This document shows positions 1-8,954 of a stretch of 64,000 nt of DNA, one piece after another (the first letter of the stretch is position 1; the number at the start of each line of letters is the position of its first letter). A program made the translations under genes and the position numbers. The stretch covers positions 62,001 to 126,000 of the forward strand of contig NZ_RHOY01000005.1 of NCBI RefSeq assembly GCF_003946725.1, written 5' to 3'. The notes below the pieces were generated by a model. The model ran no database searches and was not told the origin of the DNA. It saw only the letters and a list, made by a program, of their open reading frames with translations. This DNA is from Agrilactobacillus yilanensis (GTDB lineage: Bacteria > Bacillota > Bacilli > Lactobacillales > Lactobacillaceae).

Positions 1-471
1 TGCTTTGATATAAGGCGGTAATGGTGTTTCCCCAAGCCTTTCCAAAATTTCCATAAAGATACCATCATAGTCAAATTTAACCATCCGACCACCATGATCT
101 AACTCTTCAGTAACGGTACATTTTAAAGCACCATCACCAAAAACGACCTCAGTCCCTACTTTTGCACGGCGCGCCGGTTTCATCAAGGTTTCCCAAGTAT
201 CCCCTTCGGCATTGCGCAATAACAAGACCTCTTCATGACCGCCGGTTTCAGGTTTGACACCATATAATCTGGCCGGCATGACCCGGGTATCGTTCATCAC
301 GACCGCATCCCCTGGGTGTAATTCATCCAAAATATCATAAAAATGCGCATCCGTCATTGTCCCAGTTTGATGGTCTAAAATCAACATGCGAGAAGCATCC
401 CGGTCTTTTAAAGGTGTTTGCGCAATTAGCGCTTCTGGTAAATTATAATCAAAATCTTCAGTTGTTAACAT
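1..471 (-). CDS. queA: QueA, tRNA ribosyltransferase-isomerase (partial, N-terminal part)
   Basis: S-adenosylmethionine:tRNA ribosyltransferase-isomerase makes epoxyqueuosine in the wobble base of tRNA, in the cytoplasm. Only the first 157 codons lie in the window; the gene runs off the left edge. The N-terminus reads [20 protein letters not shown], followed by [11 protein letters not shown], a typical QueA start, and later by [14 protein letters not shown], the conserved N-D-T-R-V-x-x-A-R-L block. The ATG at 471 has a weak GGCGG ribosome site. It lies 24 bp downstream of ruvB in the same direction, the usual ruvAB-queA order in lactobacilli, so it is probably in one transcript with ruvAB. 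Family call is firm; the 3' end cannot be judged. Confidence 0.93.
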   Translation of the reverse strand, partial: MLTTEDFDYNLPEALIAQTPLKDRDASRMLILDHQTGTMTDAHFYDILDELHPGDAVVMNDTRVMPARLYGVKPETGGHEEVLLLRNAEGDTWETLMKPARRAKVGTEVVFGDGALKCTVTEELDHGGRMVKFDYDGIFMEILERLGETPLPPYIKA

Positions 472-495
472 ATTCCGCCACTTTCTACTTCTTAA

Positions 496-1518
496 TTAAT
501 CCGGTTTTCGTCGTGTGAAACCCAAATGTGTGTAACTTTTATCGGTGACCATTCTACCACGAGGCGTCCGTTTTAAGAACCCTTTTTGTAATAAATAAGG
601 TTCATACATTTCTTCAATGGTCTGAACTTCTTCACCAACATTAGCCGCAATCGTTTTTAAACCAACCGGGCCACCGTTATAAAATTCAATGATAATTTGT
701 AAAATTTTGCGATCTACTTGATCTAAGCCATCATCGTCAACTTCTAATTGGGTTAAGGCTTGCGCGGCAATCGTCGCATCTACGCCATCCACCCCGCTGA
801 CCTCCGCAAAATCACGAATTCGCTTTAGCAGCCGATTGGCCACTCGTGGTGTCCCTCGAGAACGCCGCCCAATTTCTCTAGCACCGTCTTCTGTAATCGT
901 CAAATTAAAAATAGAAGCTGTCCGTTTAATAATCCGCATCAATTCTGCCACACTATAATAGCTCATATGCGCCACAATACCAAAACGATCTCGCAATGGT
1001 GCAGATAGCAACCCCGCTCTAGTCGTCGCCCCGATCAAGGTGAACGGCGGTAATGGAAAATGCACAGGATGGGCAGCAGGCCCTTCGCCCACTACAATAT
1101 CAATATAAAAATCTTCCATTGCGGAATAAAGTACTTCTTCAACGGCTTTAGGCAGCCGATGGATTTCATCAATAAACAAAACATCCCCAGGTTTGAGTTC
1201 TGCCAATAAAGCTACCAAATCACCAGACTTTTCAATGGCTGGGCCACTTGTCGTCCGTACGTTGACTTGCATTTCATTGGCAATGACTAACGCTAATGTT
1301 GTTTTCCCCAAACCTGGTGGACCATACAATAAGACATGATCTAAAGATTCTTGGCGATTGCTGGCCGCCTGAATATAAACAGATAGCTCCCGTCGAATCT
1401 TTTCTTGACCAATATAAGTTTTTAACGTTTGTGGCCGCAAAGATTTCTCAATCATCGCTTCTTGATGATCATCTGAAGTTTGAGCAACAAGCCGGTCTTG
1501 ATCAAATTCTTCTGCCAT
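496..1518 (-). CDS. ruvB: RuvB, Holliday junction branch migration ATPase
   Basis: RuvB is the hexameric AAA+ motor that, with RuvA, drives branch migration of Holliday junctions during recombinational repair. The 340-residue length is normal. Visible motifs are Walker [10 protein letters not shown] (about residue 66), Walker [10 protein letters not shown], sensor 1 [18 protein letters not shown] with the arginine finger, and the C-terminal winged helix ending in [13 protein letters not shown]. The ATG at 1518 follows a GGAGC site. It lies 27 bp after ruvA and just before queA, in a minus-strand operon. Nothing is unusual and the assignment is firm. Confidence 0.98.
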   Translation of the reverse strand: MAEEFDQDRLVAQTSDDHQEAMIEKSLRPQTLKTYIGQEKIRRELSVYIQAASNRQESLDHVLLYGPPGLGKTTLALVIANEMQVNVRTTSGPAIEKSGDLVALLAELKPGDVLFIDEIHRLPKAVEEVLYSAMEDFYIDIVVGEGPAAHPVHFPLPPFTLIGATTRAGLLSAPLRDRFGIVAHMSYYSVAELMRIIKRTASIFNLTITEDGAREIGRRSRGTPRVANRLLKRIRDFAEVSGVDGVDATIAAQALTQLEVDDDGLDQVDRKILQIIIEFYNGGPVGLKTIAANVGEEVQTIEEMYEPYLLQKGFLKRTPRGRMVTDKSYTHLGFTRRKPD

Positions 1519-1545
1519 TTAAAAATTGCTCCTTTGTCACGTAAT

Positions 1546-2169
1546 CTAAGCTCTGGTTAATAATCGTAACCCTTCTCGCAAATAAGCATCCGTTGTATCG
1601 GCATTAAAGTCTGTCAATTCTGGAATAACTTTGTCAATATCCCGTCGACTAAAGCCTAAAGCCCCTAAAGCCGCAACAGCATCTTGCAATAAGGCATCAT
1701 CTTTGACCCCTAACGGTAATAGTTCGGTCTCTGTCATGACCGGCGTCTCTGCTGGCGGTAAGGTACTATCATCAATTTTAGTGATTTTTTCTTTCAAATC
1801 AATAATAATTTGCTGTGCTGTTTTTTTACCCACGCCGGGGAATTTCGTCAAATAACGTGAATCCTCTTGGCGGATAGCCATGACTAAGCCATTATGGTTG
1901 CTGGCAGCTAAAATAGCTAACGCACTTTTAGGGCCAATTCCCGTAACGCCGATTAATAATTCAAACAATTGTTTTTCTGCCGCATCTACAAAACCATATA
2001 AAATATGGGCTGAATCAGAAATTGTTTGATGAATATAAATTTTAGTCGTTTGCTCTGTTTCAAAAGCATACGGATTAGCAACTAACAGTTTATAGCCGAT
2101 TTGGTTGACCTCTAAAACAATATAGCCGGTCTGAATATCGGTCACCTGTCCAATAAAATATTCATACAT
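1546..2169 (-). CDS. ruvA: RuvA, Holliday junction DNA-binding subunit
   Basis: RuvA binds four-way DNA junctions and loads RuvB onto them. The 207-residue protein starts MYEYFIGQVTDI, the OB-fold domain I. It carries two helix-hairpin-helix segments (LIGVTGIGPKSALAIL near residue 75 and FPGVGKKTAQQIIIDL near 110). It ends in the small domain III (VAALGALGFSRRDIDKVIP) that contacts RuvB, after an acidic, proline-rich linker. The start has an AAGGAG site 7 bp upstream. It is cotranscribed with ruvB. The exporter gene pair lies upstream between mutL and ruvA, an insertion into the common mutSL-ruvAB order. Confidence 0.97.
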   Translation of the reverse strand: MYEYFIGQVTDIQTGYIVLEVNQIGYKLLVANPYAFETEQTTKIYIHQTISDSAHILYGFVDAAEKQLFELLIGVTGIGPKSALAILAASNHNGLVMAIRQEDSRYLTKFPGVGKKTAQQIIIDLKEKITKIDDSTLPPAETPVMTETELLPLGVKDDALLQDAVAALGALGFSRRDIDKVIPELTDFNADTTDAYLREGLRLLTRA

Positions 2170-2238
2170 GAAGAAAACTCCTTAACCAATAAGTTGGGGT
2201 ACAAATGTTTGCGTTATTTAATTGTAGCATATAATTTA

Positions 2239-2556
2239 TTAAGCACCAAATAATCGTAAGCCAACCACCCCAAAAACAATTAACAAGGTAAAAAAGCCCT
2301 TTTGCCAATTAAAATTTTCTTTAAGGACGATGACCCCATAGCCTACGGAACTCACAGCACCAATACTTGTCCAAACAGCATAGGCAATACTCAATGGGAT
2401 TGTTTTGGTAACCACACTCAAAATACCAATACTCACAAAAACAAAGAGCATCGACAGCAAACTATAATAACGTTTCCCAGTAGCCTGGGCGCGGCTGACA
2501 AAAGCGATAAAGCCCAATTCACAAAGACCCGCAATAATTAATAATAACCAAGCCAT
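2239..2556 (-). CDS. Small multidrug resistance exporter subunit, YkkD-like
   Basis: This is a 105-residue inner-membrane protein with four transmembrane helices, of the small multidrug resistance family. In heterodimeric pairs of this type each subunit contributes the central Glu of helix 1, and here AGLCELGFIAF carries it. The helix-3 signature IAYAVWTSIGAVSSVGYG is clear. The ATG overlaps the stop of the preceding gene by one base (TAATG), so the two are translationally coupled and surely act as a heterodimer. The partner resembles B. subtilis YkkC, so by family knowledge the pair may export guanidinium rather than general drugs. The substrate is inferred, not shown. Confidence 0.85.
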   Translation of the reverse strand: MAWLLLIIAGLCELGFIAFVSRAQATGKRYYSLLSMLFVFVSIGILSVVTKTIPLSIAYAVWTSIGAVSSVGYGVIVLKENFNWQKGFFTLLIVFGVVGLRLFGA

Positions 2557-2888
2557 TACGATGCACGCGCCTTTCCATCAGCTAATTTTAAACCGATAAT
2601 GCCAATCAGTAAAACAGTTAGTGAAATTAATTTTAATAAATTATGGGATTCATGGAAAACAAGCATCCCTAACAACGCGGTTCCGGCAGTCCCTATCCCG
2701 GTGAAAACTGCATAAGATACGCCAACGCCAAATTCATTAATGACAGACTCTAACAATTTAAAACTAATCCATAAAACAACTAAAGTTATCAACGTCGGCC
2801 ATAGTCGTGTAAATCCATGGGACAACGTCATCGTATAGGCCCAGATAATTTCAAGTAAGCCTGCTGAAATTAACTTTAAATAACTCAT
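2556..2888 (-). CDS. Small multidrug resistance exporter subunit, YkkC-like
   Basis: A 110-residue four-helix SMR protein. It has the helix-1 Glu (AGLLEIIWAYTM) and then LSHGFTRLWP, the loop signature seen in guanidinium exporters of the Gdx/YkkC group. The stretch YAVFTGIGTAGTALLGMLVF closely resembles YkkC of B. subtilis, from my memory of that protein. It is the first gene of a two-gene unit with the YkkD-like partner. The ATG follows an AGGAG site. The leader upstream holds a promoter and an intrinsic terminator hairpin before the start, so expression is probably controlled by attenuation. Export of guanidinium is inferred from family and leader architecture. Confidence 0.85.
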   Translation of the reverse strand: MSYLKLISAGLLEIIWAYTMTLSHGFTRLWPTLITLVVLWISFKLLESVINEFGVGVSYAVFTGIGTAGTALLGMLVFHESHNLLKLISLTVLLIGIIGLKLADGKARAS

Positions 2889-2907
2889 TTATTTCACTCC
2901 TATAAAA

Positions 2908-2948
2908 TAAAAAAAGCCCTTAGAATGCATGGCCACATTCTAAGAGCC
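2908..2948 (-). terminator. Intrinsic terminator/attenuator in the leader of the SMR exporter pair
   Basis: On the minus strand a 12-bp stem (arms 2936-2947 and 2916-2927, one mismatch) is followed by a run of seven T. It stands between mutL and the exporter pair, only about 20 bp before the exporter start. It may end mutL transcripts, but a promoter-like sequence lies upstream of it, so it would also act as an attenuator for the exporter genes. Confidence 0.75.
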
Positions 2949-2981
2949 GAAATTCTCCGTTTAATTAATTAACTTGAGTTT

Positions 2982-3010
2982 ATCTTAGCACATTTTAAAT
3001 TAATTGAAAA
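2982..3010 (-). promoter_or_regulatory. Candidate sigma-A promoter of the SMR exporter leader
   Basis: On the minus strand a TTTTCA -35 and a TAAGAT -10 are separated by 17 bp. This predicts a start near 2975 and a leader of about 85 nt. The leader contains the element ACGGAG followed by the attenuator hairpin. The -35 match is weak. Confidence 0.4.
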
Positions 3011-3016
3011 CTTTTT

Positions 3017-4984
3017 TTATAGCCCATAGCTTTCATGGGCATCTTGAATTCGTTTAAACATGTGCCCCAAATCTTTTTCCGTAAACTGGACTAATACCGG
3101 CCGGCCGTGGGGACAATTAAAGGGATTTTCTGCGGTACTTAGCTTCACTAATAACGCCTTTGCCTGCTGATCATCCAGATGATGGTTCGCCTTAATCGCC
3201 CGCTTACAGCTCATCATAATCGCCGTTTTTTCACGGAATTTGGCCACGGTCATTTGCTTATCCGCCAAAATACCGTCAATCATTTCTCGAATGGTTGCTT
3301 CTTCTTGCCCTGCTTTGAACCAAGTGGGATGGGTGTGCACAATAAAACTATTTTGACCAAAATTTTCTAACTGTACGCCAACTTGTTGTAAAAGTGGCAG
3401 TCGATCTTGAATGGCTAGCTGTTCGGCACTGCTGTAATTCAAAACAATCGGTACCAATAAATTCTGCTGATCTTGGCTGACTTCACCGATCGCTTGCCGA
3501 TATTTCTCATAATTCACCCGTTCTTGGGCGGCATGCTGATCAATTAAGTAAAAGCCATCGGTACTTTCAGCGATTAAATACGTGCCATGGATTTGGCCGA
3601 TATAGCGCAGCTTTGGAAACCGGGTTGCCGTTTGATCGGCCAAGGCAGAAACCGGGGGTGCTTTCGCGGCTACTTCTTCGGTTGCCGCTTGCCCAAATGG
3701 CCAGACATTTTTTTCAGTTTGATAACGACTATCCCAAGCAGCCAAACGTTTAGGCTCATCAAAAATAGAAGTTGTCGGCAATTCTGGCTCTACGGTTGGC
3801 TCAGCCGGCTTCGTTATCGGTGCTGGCGAATTAACCGCCTGATAATTCTGAGCCACTGGTTCTTGTACTGTTTGCGCATCAGGGCTGCTTTGACTCAAAA
3901 AATCCTTAGAGGTGGCATCTAGCATCATTGCTAACTGCTCTTTTTTAATTTTTGGCGCAGTCGTCCCTGACAGATTAGCCACGGCATCGGGAATCAAATT
4001 TTGCGGCTGCAAGGTGTTCAAAACACTTGTTGTCAACAACTGTCCTAAGGCGTCTTCTTTACTTAAACGGACTTCTTGTTTGGTGGGATGTACGTTGACG
4101 TCCACTAAAAATGGATCCATCTGCAAATTAATAATCGCTAGCGGATAACGCCCTACCATTAACTTAGAACCATAACCGGCAATCAATGCCTTCGTTAAAG
4201 CGGCATTTTTGACGTAGCGCCCATTGATAAATAAAGAGACGTAATTACGGCTGGCTCGAGTTAATTTAGGAAGTGAGACAAAACCGTTGATTTGAAAATC
4301 TAAATCGTGCCCTTTTAATGGCAGCATTTGCCGGCCAATACTAATACTATAAATTTCTGTGATCGTCCGCAAAAGGTCTCCGGAGCCGCTGGTTTTTAGC
4401 AATATATTGCCGTTATTGGCAAACGTCCAAGCTGTTTGGGGATGCGCTAAGGCTAAACGATTCACAATATCTGCAATGTGCGCCAGTTCTGTGCTCACCG
4501 ATTTAACATATTTAAGACGGGCCGGGGTATTATAAAATAAATCATTCACTGAAATAAAAGTCCCTTGTCGGGATGTTTGCGATTTTTGCGCCAAAACTTG
4601 GCCGCCTGCAAGGTCGATTTGCGTTCCTAGCCCTGATTCTGTGGCGGTCAGCATTGTTACTTTAGCCACTGCCGCAATACTAGCCAAAGCTTCACCTCTA
4701 AAACCTAGAGAGTGCACCCGGAATAAATCATCCCGGCTCGTAATTTTGCTCGTTGTATGGGGCAAAAAAGCTAAGGCAACTTGTGTTTTAGGAATACCTT
4801 GTCCATTATCACTAATCGTAATTTTACTTAAGCCAGCATCAACGACATTAATGTCAATCTGGGTGGCCTGAGCATCTAAGGCATTTTCTGCTAATTCTTT
4901 AACTACTGAAGCCGGTCGCTCAATGACTTCGCCGGCAGCGATTTGATTACTTAATTGTTCCGATAATTCGTGAATTTCAGCCAT
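3017..4984 (-). CDS. mutL: MutL, mismatch repair endonuclease
   Basis: MutL couples MutS mismatch recognition to strand incision and excision. The N-terminal GHKL ATPase is clear: IAAGEVIERPASVVKELAEN, then DNGQGI and GFRGEALASI. A variable linker of about 120 residues follows, rich in P, A and T. The C-terminal domain carries LIDQHAAQERVNYE, the DQHA-x2-E-x4-E endonuclease motif of MutL proteins from bacteria without MutH. I choose the ATG at 4984 because a GCGGGGGC site lies 6-7 bp upstream and the protein then starts MAEIHELSEQLSNQIAAGEV. A GTG start at 5005 would overlap the mutS end more closely and lacks a site. The result is 655 residues. It follows mutS by about 30 bp in the same operon. 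Confidence 0.97.
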   Translation of the reverse strand: MAEIHELSEQLSNQIAAGEVIERPASVVKELAENALDAQATQIDINVVDAGLSKITISDNGQGIPKTQVALAFLPHTTSKITSRDDLFRVHSLGFRGEALASIAAVAKVTMLTATESGLGTQIDLAGGQVLAQKSQTSRQGTFISVNDLFYNTPARLKYVKSVSTELAHIADIVNRLALAHPQTAWTFANNGNILLKTSGSGDLLRTITEIYSISIGRQMLPLKGHDLDFQINGFVSLPKLTRASRNYVSLFINGRYVKNAALTKALIAGYGSKLMVGRYPLAIINLQMDPFLVDVNVHPTKQEVRLSKEDALGQLLTTSVLNTLQPQNLIPDAVANLSGTTAPKIKKEQLAMMLDATSKDFLSQSSPDAQTVQEPVAQNYQAVNSPAPITKPAEPTVEPELPTTSIFDEPKRLAAWDSRYQTEKNVWPFGQAATEEVAAKAPPVSALADQTATRFPKLRYIGQIHGTYLIAESTDGFYLIDQHAAQERVNYEKYRQAIGEVSQDQQNLLVPIVLNYSSAEQLAIQDRLPLLQQVGVQLENFGQNSFIVHTHPTWFKAGQEEATIREMIDGILADKQMTVAKFREKTAIMMSCKRAIKANHHLDDQQAKALLVKLSTAENPFNCPHGRPVLVQFTEKDLGHMFKRIQDAHESYGL

Positions 4985-5014
4985 ATTTTTGCCCCCGCTT
5001 TCCACAAATCAAAC

Positions 5015-7648
5015 TTATTTTTTTAATAATTTTTGCCATTGATAAATCAAATTCATGGCATCCATTGGCGTTGTATCCATCAGATCCATTGTTTTTAAGT
5101 CTGCTAGCACTTTTTTAGCCTTACTTGGTATTGGTTTTGTTTCAGGCACTGGTTCCGGGAACAAAGAAAGTTGTGCTTCCGTTTTGGTTTTGACGGTCAA
5201 TGGTGCTGGTGCTGGTTCAGCGACTTTAAAAGCTGACGTTGTGCTGGCAGCCGGTGTTGCCGCCGAACTGTCTTTTTCAAGATGGTTCAAAATATGGTCT
5301 GCCCGCTGCAGTAAATTGTCTGGTAAACCGGCGAGTTTAGCCACATGGATCCCATAAGATTTATCTGCTGGGCCGGCCAATACTTTGTGCATAAAAATTA
5401 ATTTCCCATTTTCTTCCGTTGCCCCAACATGAACATTTTTTAACTGTGTCAAAGTTTCGCTGAGGCTTGTTAATTCATGATAATGGGTCGAAAATAACGT
5501 TTTGGCATGAATGTTATCGTGAATGTATTCAATAATGGCTTGTGCTAAAGCCATACCATCATATGTTGCTGTCCCCCGGCCTAATTCATCAAATAAAATC
5601 AGGCTGCGTTGACTGGCATGACTTAATGCGTTATTGGCTTCAATCATTTCTACCATGAACGTACTTTTACCAGAGATTAAATCATCCCCAGCACCGATAC
5701 GTGTAAAAATTTGATCAAATATTGGCAGTTCACAAGTGTCTGCTGGTACAAAAGAACCAATTTGAGCCATGATTACCGTTAAAGCCAGCTGCCGCATGTA
5801 CGTGCTTTTCCCTGACATATTTGGTCCGGTAATCAATAAAATATCCGTCTGCTGTGTCATTGTCACGTCATTGGCAATATATTGTTCAGGTCCTAAAACC
5901 TTTTCCACAACGGGATGCCGGCCATTGGTAATATGGATACCTTGCTGATGGCTGACAAAGGTTGGTTTAATATAATGTTGAGCTTCAGCTACTACTGAAA
6001 AGCCTTGTAAAACATCAATTTCTGATAAAACACTCGCTAACTGCTGTAGTCGCTGAATTTGTTTTTTAATCTGTTCGCGAACTGTCGTAAATAACTGGTA
6101 TTCCAAAGCCGTCGATTTTTCCTGTGCTTCCAAAATCAAATGTTCTTTTTCTTTTAGTTCCGGCGTAATGTATCGCTCCGCATTAGTCAATGTTTGTTTC
6201 CGTTCATAACGGCCTTTAGGCACTTGATTAAGATTGGTTTTGGTCACTTCAATAAAGTAGCCAAAGACTTTATTAAAGCCAATTTTTAAATTATGAATGC
6301 CAGTTGCTTCTCGTTCTTGAGCTTCCAGGGCGGCAATCCATTGCTTCCCGTTGTTCATGGCATCTCGATAGGCATCTAATTGGGTATTATAGCCATTTTT
6401 AATAATATCACCTTCAGTTACTGAAATCGGCGCATCTTCTAAAATAGCCCGATCAATTAAATCATAAACCTCGGGGACACCGTCAATTTGCGGTATTAAC
6501 GTATCAAAGACCGGCGTTTGCATTTGGCCTAAAATATCTTTGATAATCGGCACTTGCTGTAGTGAATCTTTTAATTGTAATAAGTCACGGCCATTAACAC
6601 TGCCAAAAGCTACTCGACCAGCCAAACGTTCCAAATCATAAACTTTAGTTAACGCTTCTTGTAACGTGCTGCGTTCAAAAAAATGTGCACTAAAAGCGGC
6701 AACACGATCTTGACGTAACGTAATTGCCTGCTTAGATAATAACGGCCGATCTAGCCATTGCTTTAACCGGCGACCGCCCATCGCTGTTTTTGTCCGATCC
6801 AACAGCCATAATAACGTGCCATGCCGGCTGCCACTGCGCATCGAGCGCATGATTTCTAAAGTATCTTTTACTTGATGCGCCATTTGTAGGAACTGACTTG
6901 GTTCATATTCTACAGCAACTTGTAGGTGGGCCAACGACCGTTTTTGCGTCGCCACCAAGTACAAAACTAACGTCTTCAAAACTGCCCGTTCAGTGGTTTT
7001 TTCTAAACCTTGACTGACAAAATTAACTTCGGCACTGGCCTTAGCATCTGCTTGTGTGGAAATTAAAATATTTAATTGTGCCAACTTAGTACGTGTTTCA
7101 GGATCAAGCGTTTCGGGCACAACCACTTCTTTTGTACGTAGACTCAATAATTCATTTAAGACATCCTCAAAATCAGTTAATTCTGAAACGTAAATTTCAC
7201 CCGTGGCCAGATCTGTGTAGGCAAAACCATACAGCTGATCTTGTTGATAGACTGCGGTTAAAAAATTACTTTCTTTCGTTTGCCCCGGTTTTTCGGCCAT
7301 CATCGTTCCTGGTGTAACTAGCTGCACCACCGACCGTTTAACCATGCCCACTGCCGTCCGTGGGTCTTCCATTTGCTCACAGATCGCCACTTTATAGCCT
7401 TTGTCGACTAAAATATCCACATAGTTTTGGGCCGCACGATGGGGAACGCCGCACATTGGAATGGGATCAGTGGCACTTTTATTCCGTGAAGTTAAGGTCA
7501 ACTCTAAAATTTGTGCCCCTTTAATAGCATCTTCAAAAAATAATTCATAAAAATCACCTAGTCGGTAAAACAAAAAAGCATCAGGATATTGATCCTTGAT
7601 GACTTGATATTGTTGCATCATTGGTGTGTCTTTCGTCTTTTGTGGCAT
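5015..7648 (-). CDS. mutS: MutS, DNA mismatch recognition ATPase
   Basis: MutS binds mismatches and small loops and recruits MutL. The 877-residue protein has the mismatch-reading FYELF motif ([13 protein letters not shown]) in domain I, then connector, lever and clamp domains. Its C-terminal ABC-type ATPase has Walker [15 protein letters not shown], the [15 protein letters not shown] signature and Walker [17 protein letters not shown]. The tail has a PA-rich linker and ends in [13 protein letters not shown], resembling the MutS oligomerisation tail. I choose the ATG at 7648 behind an AAAGGGAG site rather than the TTG just before it. It sits between ymcA and mutL in one minus-strand operon. 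Confidence 0.98.
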   Translation of the reverse strand: MPQKTKDTPMMQQYQVIKDQYPDAFLFYRLGDFYELFFEDAIKGAQILELTLTSRNKSATDPIPMCGVPHRAAQNYVDILVDKGYKVAICEQMEDPRTAVGMVKRSVVQLVTPGTMMAEKPGQTKESNFLTAVYQQDQLYGFAYTDLATGEIYVSELTDFEDVLNELLSLRTKEVVVPETLDPETRTKLAQLNILISTQADAKASAEVNFVSQGLEKTTERAVLKTLVLYLVATQKRSLAHLQVAVEYEPSQFLQMAHQVKDTLEIMRSMRSGSRHGTLLWLLDRTKTAMGGRRLKQWLDRPLLSKQAITLRQDRVAAFSAHFFERSTLQEALTKVYDLERLAGRVAFGSVNGRDLLQLKDSLQQVPIIKDILGQMQTPVFDTLIPQIDGVPEVYDLIDRAILEDAPISVTEGDIIKNGYNTQLDAYRDAMNNGKQWIAALEAQEREATGIHNLKIGFNKVFGYFIEVTKTNLNQVPKGRYERKQTLTNAERYITPELKEKEHLILEAQEKSTALEYQLFTTVREQIKKQIQRLQQLASVLSEIDVLQGFSVVAEAQHYIKPTFVSHQQGIHITNGRHPVVEKVLGPEQYIANDVTMTQQTDILLITGPNMSGKSTYMRQLALTVIMAQIGSFVPADTCELPIFDQIFTRIGAGDDLISGKSTFMVEMIEANNALSHASQRSLILFDELGRGTATYDGMALAQAIIEYIHDNIHAKTLFSTHYHELTSLSETLTQLKNVHVGATEENGKLIFMHKVLAGPADKSYGIHVAKLAGLPDNLLQRADHILNHLEKDSSAATPAASTTSAFKVAEPAPAPLTVKTKTEAQLSLFPEPVPETKPIPSKAKKVLADLKTMDLMDTTPMDAMNLIYQWQKLLKK

Positions 7649-7663
7649 CAAAAATCTCCCTTT

Positions 7664-8053
7664 CTACTGAGCTTTAGGCGCCATCATCTGTTGTAATTCA
7701 GCTTCAAATAAGCCGGTAATGTGTTCTAAAATTTCATCGGCTTCATATAAACTTTGGCGATAGGCAATCGTTAGTGGATCCCGCTCGATACTTTGTTTTA
7801 ACGTATCGGCCTTCATCGCAGCTTGCTTAGCCGCCTTTGGCTTTTCTAATTTTTGATAAATTACAATATCCCGCTGTGCTTTTTTTAAATCCGCCTGTAA
7901 TTCTTTTAAATGCGGACTATTTAAAACTTGCGCCTCAATTTTTTGATAATCTTCAATGATTGGTTCAGCCACCAAAGCCGCATCTAATACGGCTAAAGCT
8001 TCAGCGATATTTGGTTCTAATGCTTGTAGTTGTTTTTGTAAGTCAGTCGCCAT
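7664..8053 (-). CDS. ymcA: YlbF/YmcA-family regulator
   Basis: A 129-residue, all-helical soluble protein of the YlbF/YmcA family. In B. subtilis YmcA, with YlbF and YaaT, affects RNase Y-dependent mRNA processing and development. The sequence is mostly charged amphipathic helix (KELQADLKKAQRDIVIYQKLEKPKAAKQ), which suits a helical bundle. The YmcA assignment rather than YlbF rests on its place directly upstream of mutS, as in B. subtilis. The ATG has a GAGG site that overlaps the end of ymdB. The role here is inferred from the family; no cysteines of the Fe-S-binding type are visible. Confidence 0.8.
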   Translation of the reverse strand: MATDLQKQLQALEPNIAEALAVLDAALVAEPIIEDYQKIEAQVLNSPHLKELQADLKKAQRDIVIYQKLEKPKAAKQAAMKADTLKQSIERDPLTIAYRQSLYEADEILEHITGLFEAELQQMMAPKAQ

Positions 8054-8055
8054 CG

Positions 8056-8856
8056 TTATACCTCAAATAATGGAAAATCTCGATCAATTCGAATTGTTTT
8101 AATTTTTTTGGCCTGGCCTGTTTTTTCATCAATATCTATATAACAAGCCCCTAATTGCCCGGTGCCTTCTTCGATCGGTTCAAAGCGGGCCGGTAATCTT
8201 GTTAAAAAATTGTGAATGACGGGTTCTTTTTTCACCCCAAGGATACCTTCATAAGAGCCTGTCATGCCCACATCGCTTAAAAAGGCAGTCCCCTCTGGTA
8301 AAATACGGGCATCATTGGTTTGAACATGGGTATGCGTCCCAATAACTGCCGATACGCGGCCATCTAAATAATAAGCCAATGCCAATTTTTCACTAGTAAC
8401 CTCGCCGTGAAAATCCACAAATACAAGTGGGGTTACTTTTAAAATTTCGGTTAAAAGCTGATCAGCCACCGTAAAAGGATCATCAATCGCATCTAAGAAA
8501 ATACGCCCTTGTAGATTGATAACTGCTAATTTCGTCTGATTGACATTGACGATCGTGTAACCGGTCCCAGGTACACCGGCTGGAAAATTAGCTGGTCGTA
8601 CCAATTTTGCGGCATCATCAATAAAATCTAAAATATCCCGCTTGCGAAAAGCATGGTTTCCTAAAGTGACGACATCTGTCCCAGCTTGCAATAAAGCTTT
8701 ATATAATTTTTCAGTGATGCCCTTGCCATCTGCAATGTTTTCGCCGTTCACAATGGTCACTTGTGGTTTTAATTGTCGCTTAAGTTCTGGTAGATAGCGT
8801 TGCACTAATTTTAAGCCCAATTGGCCAACGACATCTCCTATAAATAATATCCGCAA
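8056..8856 (-). CDS. ymdB: YmdB-family metallophosphoesterase (2',3'-cyclic nucleotide phosphodiesterase)
   Basis: A calcineurin-fold dinuclear metal phosphoesterase. Metal-site motifs are visible in order: FIGDVVG at the N-terminus, NGENIADG, TLGNHAF, DFHGEVTSEK and VIGTHTHVQTND. B. subtilis YmdB hydrolyses 2',3'-cAMP and affects biofilm and sporulation gene expression. The true start is probably a TTG at 8856, since a GAGGGAG site lies 7 bp upstream and the product then begins MRILFIGDVVGQ, as in the family. This gives 266 residues. Upstream in-frame starts add a non-conserved tail. It is followed at 2 bp by ymcA, the same pair as in B. subtilis. Confidence 0.9.
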   Translation of the reverse strand: MRILFIGDVVGQLGLKLVQRYLPELKRQLKPQVTIVNGENIADGKGITEKLYKALLQAGTDVVTLGNHAFRKRDILDFIDDAAKLVRPANFPAGVPGTGYTIVNVNQTKLAVINLQGRIFLDAIDDPFTVADQLLTEILKVTPLVFVDFHGEVTSEKLALAYYLDGRVSAVIGTHTHVQTNDARILPEGTAFLSDVGMTGSYEGILGVKKEPVIHNFLTRLPARFEPIEEGTGQLGACYIDIDEKTGQAKKIKTIRIDRDFPLFEV

Positions 8857-8954
8857 AATAGTAGCTCCCTCGTTAAAGTCTATATGCCATTTTAACAAAA
8901 AGAAGCAATCAAAACAAAATTTTACAAGTTGTTTTAATCGCTTACTGACTTTAA

